Shown in pieces: positions 61,868-64,000 of a DNA stretch of 64,000 nucleotides; positions within the stretch are counted from its first letter, which is position 1; every line of letters starts with the position of its first letter. The position numbers were made by a program, and so were the translations under genes. Below the pieces are notes generated by a model. That model saw only the letters and a program-made list of their open reading frames with translations, was not told where the DNA came from and did not search any database. The stretch comes from Agrobacterium rosae (GTDB taxonomy: Bacteria > Pseudomonadota > Alphaproteobacteria > Rhizobiales > Rhizobiaceae): positions 1 through 64,000 of the forward strand of contig NZ_NXEJ01000009.1 of the NCBI RefSeq assembly GCF_002915175.1, read 5' to 3'.

Positions 61868-63745
61868 ATGACATACGATGTCGTTGTAATTGGCGGTGGG
61901 CATGCCGGAAGCGAAGCGGCCGCCGCGGCCGCGCGTCATGGTGCCAAGACGGTCTTGTTGACGCACAACAAAGATACGATCGGCGTCATGTCATGCAATC
62001 CCGCCATAGGCGGCCTCGGAAAAGGCCACCTTGTGCGAGAGATCGACGCGCTCGACGGTCTTATGGGCCGTGTGGCTGACGCGGGCGGTATTCAGTTCCG
62101 CATGCTAAACCGCAAGAAGGGCCCCGCCGTTCGCGGCCCTCGCACCCAGGCCGATCGCCGACTTTATCGCGAAGCCATGCAGGCGGAAATTGCTGTAATC
62201 GAAAACCTGACGGTGGTTGAAGGTGATGCATACGACATCGAAATGGTCCACGGTACCATCAGTGCTGTCGTTCTGGCGGACGGTCGAAAAATTTCTTGCA
62301 GAGCAGTTGTTCTAACCAGCGGCACATTTCTGCGAGGTCTGATTCATATCGGCTCCGAAAAGATACCGGCTGGACGCGTTGGTGAAAAGCCCTCTGTTGG
62401 CCTGTCGGACACGTTGGCTCGATCTGGCCTGAGCATGGGGAGACTGAAAACCGGAACTCCCGCAAGACTTGATGGCAAAACCATTGATTGGGCAGCAGTC
62501 GAGCGCCAAGGAGCGGATACTGATCCTGTTCCGTTTTCCTTTATGACGAATAAAATCGTTAATCCCCAGATTGAATGCGGCGTGACCCGGACGACGCCCG
62601 CCGGACACAAGATAATTCAAGACAATATCCACTTGTCCGCCATGTATTCAGGACAGATCGAAGGTGTTGGACCGCGTTATTGCCCATCCATTGAGGATAA
62701 GATTGTCCGGTTCGGCGAGCGGGACGGCCACCAAATATTCCTCGAGCCAGAAGGCTTGGACGACGACACGATTTATCCAAACGGCATTTCGACGTCCCTA
62801 CCCGCTTCTGTCCAAGAAATGTTTATTCACACAATACCCGGACTGGAGCATGTCACGATTCTTCAGCCAGGCTACGCGATAGAGTATGACTATGTCGATC
62901 CTCGTGAACTAAAGCCATCGCTGGAATGCCGCAAGGTACCAGGGCTTTTTCTGGCAGGTCAGATTAATGGAACGACGGGCTATGAGGAGGCCGCCGCGCA
63001 GGGCTTGGTGGCGGGGCTGAACGCTTCGTTGTTTGCAAGCGGCGCTGACGCCATCCATTTCAGCCGCACCGAATCTTACATTGGAGTCATGATCGACGAT
63101 TTGACGTCCAAGGGTGTCACCGAGCCCTACCGGATGTTCACCTCACGGGCAGAATATCGCCTATCACTACGTGTCGATAATGCAGATCTTCGTCTGACCC
63201 CTGTCGGTGCCAAGGCAGGCATTATTGGGTCTGAACGAGCGAAGCGATTTGAAGCCTTTGGCGATGACCTCGACAAAAATCGTTCGATCCTAAAACAAAG
63301 TTTTGTTTGCCCCTCTCACGCTGCAAAGCATGGATTGAAGCTGAACCAAGACGGACAGAAACGGTCGGCCTACGAGCTGCTATCTCATCCTGACATCACA
63401 TTGGATATACTCAAGGCGATTTGGCCTGACTTGCATCAGATATCTCCAAAAGTCGGTGAAGTCTTGGAAATTGAGGCGAGCTATGCCGTCTATATGCAGC
63501 GGCAGAGTGCCGACATTGTCGACATCAAACGGGACGAAGATCGAAAAATCCCTGATGATTTTGATTTTTCCATGTTGTCTGGCCTTTCCAATGAATTGAA
63601 ACAGAAGCTTCAGAGGGCTCGACCTGAAAATATCGCTCAGGCCGGGCGGGTGGATGGAATGACACCGGCGGCTATCTCATTGATTCTTGCTTTAGTGAAA
63701 AAAGGGACTTATACGCAAACTTCAAAGTTGCGTGCACATCCATAA
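61868..63745 (+). CDS. mnmG: tRNA uridine-5-carboxymethylaminomethyl modification enzyme MnmG
   Basis: FAD-dependent partner of MnmE, 625 aa, formerly GidA. The FAD loop [14 protein letters not shown] begins at residue 5; [17 protein letters not shown] and [11 protein letters not shown] are signatures; the C-terminal helical domain includes [31 protein letters not shown] sequence. ATG 61868 gives [11 protein letters not shown]; a TTG frame extension from 61835 is rejected. Confidence 0.97.
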   Translation: MTYDVVVIGGGHAGSEAAAAAARHGAKTVLLTHNKDTIGVMSCNPAIGGLGKGHLVREIDALDGLMGRVADAGGIQFRMLNRKKGPAVRGPRTQADRRLYREAMQAEIAVIENLTVVEGDAYDIEMVHGTISAVVLADGRKISCRAVVLTSGTFLRGLIHIGSEKIPAGRVGEKPSVGLSDTLARSGLSMGRLKTGTPARLDGKTIDWAAVERQGADTDPVPFSFMTNKIVNPQIECGVTRTTPAGHKIIQDNIHLSAMYSGQIEGVGPRYCPSIEDKIVRFGERDGHQIFLEPEGLDDDTIYPNGISTSLPASVQEMFIHTIPGLEHVTILQPGYAIEYDYVDPRELKPSLECRKVPGLFLAGQINGTTGYEEAAAQGLVAGLNASLFASGADAIHFSRTESYIGVMIDDLTSKGVTEPYRMFTSRAEYRLSLRVDNADLRLTPVGAKAGIIGSERAKRFEAFGDDLDKNRSILKQSFVCPSHAAKHGLKLNQDGQKRSAYELLSHPDITLDILKAIWPDLHQISPKVGEVLEIEASYAVYMQRQSADIVDIKRDEDRKIPDDFDFSMLSGLSNELKQKLQRARPENIAQAGRVDGMTPAAISLILALVKKGTYTQTSKLRAHP

Positions 63746-63756
63746 CGAGTCCCAAT

Positions 63757-64000
63757 ATGATCATAAACGGCCAGAGTGTTTCACGTGAAACACAAGAGCG
63801 GCTTGAGCTTTTTGTCGAGCTTTTCAAAAAATGGAATGCGACGACCAACCTTGTTGCCCCCTCCACGCTCGGTGAACTGTGGTCACGCCATATCGCTGAT
63901 AGTGCTCAAATTTTCCAGCTCTCTCCAAGGCCTCAAGTTTGGGTTGACTTGGGAAGCGGCGGCGGATTTCCGGGCATCATAACGGCTATTTTTTTGGCTG
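63757..64000 (+). CDS. rsmG: 16S rRNA (guanine527-N7)-methyltransferase RsmG, 3' end beyond the window
   Basis: The first 81 codons are present. The translation begins [20 protein letters not shown] and includes [25 protein letters not shown] and the SAM-binding [13 protein letters not shown] motif, all typical of RsmG (GidB). The frame is open to the last base. A perfect parS site is embedded in codons 7-12, which encode SVSRET. parA and parB usually follow in this group. Confidence 0.95.
   Translation, partial: MIINGQSVSRETQERLELFVELFKKWNATTNLVAPSTLGELWSRHIADSAQIFQLSPRPQVWVDLGSGGGFPGIITAIFLA
63777..63792. other. Perfect parS site inside rsmG
   Basis: TGTTTCACGTGAAACA matches the ParB centromere consensus in all 16 positions. 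Confidence 0.95.

Overview
The window looks like core chromosome of a Rhizobiaceae alphaproteobacterium of the Agrobacterium/Rhizobium type. The evidence is the chvI-chvG-hprK-PTS cluster beside pckA, the actS/actR redox pair, a DivL-type pseudokinase, a TsaE-kinase fusion, and the hemE-rho-mnmE-mnmG-rsmG order found beside alphaproteobacterial origins. From memory, the gene order matches the origin-proximal part of the A. fabrum circular chromosome; this was not checked by a search. The DNA is GC-rich and densely coding. I see no tRNA or rRNA gene, IS element, prophage, CRISPR array or transferred island.

Layout. 0.2-5.7 kb (+): an ornithine-cyclodeaminase-family reductase, hrpB, and the ActS/ActR two-component pair. 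5.7-12.5 kb: mmcB (-), a lipoprotein L,D-transpeptidase (+), then malate synthase G, a DUF1402 lysozyme-like protein, hslU and hslV (all -). 12.7-17.3 kb (+): a histidine operon hisB-DUF2628-hisH-hisA-hisF-hisE running into coaA. 17.3-19.5 kb (-): arfB and pckA. 19.8-23.7 kb (+): chvI, chvG, short HprK, EIIA-Man-type protein and HPr, an envelope-stress system linked to a regulatory PTS lacking transport subunits. 23.8-37.4 kb (+): ahcY, divL, tsaE-amgK fusion, murU, addB, addA, trxA. 37.5-43.4 kb (-): YgjP-type peptidase, trpF-trpB-trpA-accD-folC. 43.4-46.5 kb: PHA depolymerase and FAH-family protein (-), nitroreductase (+). 46.6-51.9 kb (-): gyrB, and an overlapping set timA-mltA-smr-xre. 52.1-53.2 kb (+): fxsA, secB. 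53.4-57.0 kb (-): ppsR-maf-aroE-coaE-dnaQ. 57.4-64.0 kb (+): hemE-hemJ, rho, mnmE, mnmG and the start of rsmG, cut by the window edge.

The strongest non-coding signal is replication and segregation. The 406-bp gap between ppsR and hemE is AT-rich, holds two perfect DnaA boxes, and is where gene orientation changes from mostly minus to all plus, so it is the likely oriC. Five matches to the ParB site parS (TGTTTCACGTGAAACA) lie around it at 42.6, 46.5, 55.5, 61.8 and 63.8 kb. The last is perfect and sits inside rsmG; parA and parB would be expected just past the right edge.

I found no clear previously undescribed system. The points most worth a second look are the DUF1402 protein, which carries soluble-lytic-transglycosylase-like sequence landmarks beside hslUV; a MltA family member without a visible signal peptide in a fully overlapping operon; an AccD that has lost three of four zinc-ribbon cysteines; the TsaE-AmgK fusion followed by MurU; and a near-perfect palindromic operator candidate upstream of ahcY.
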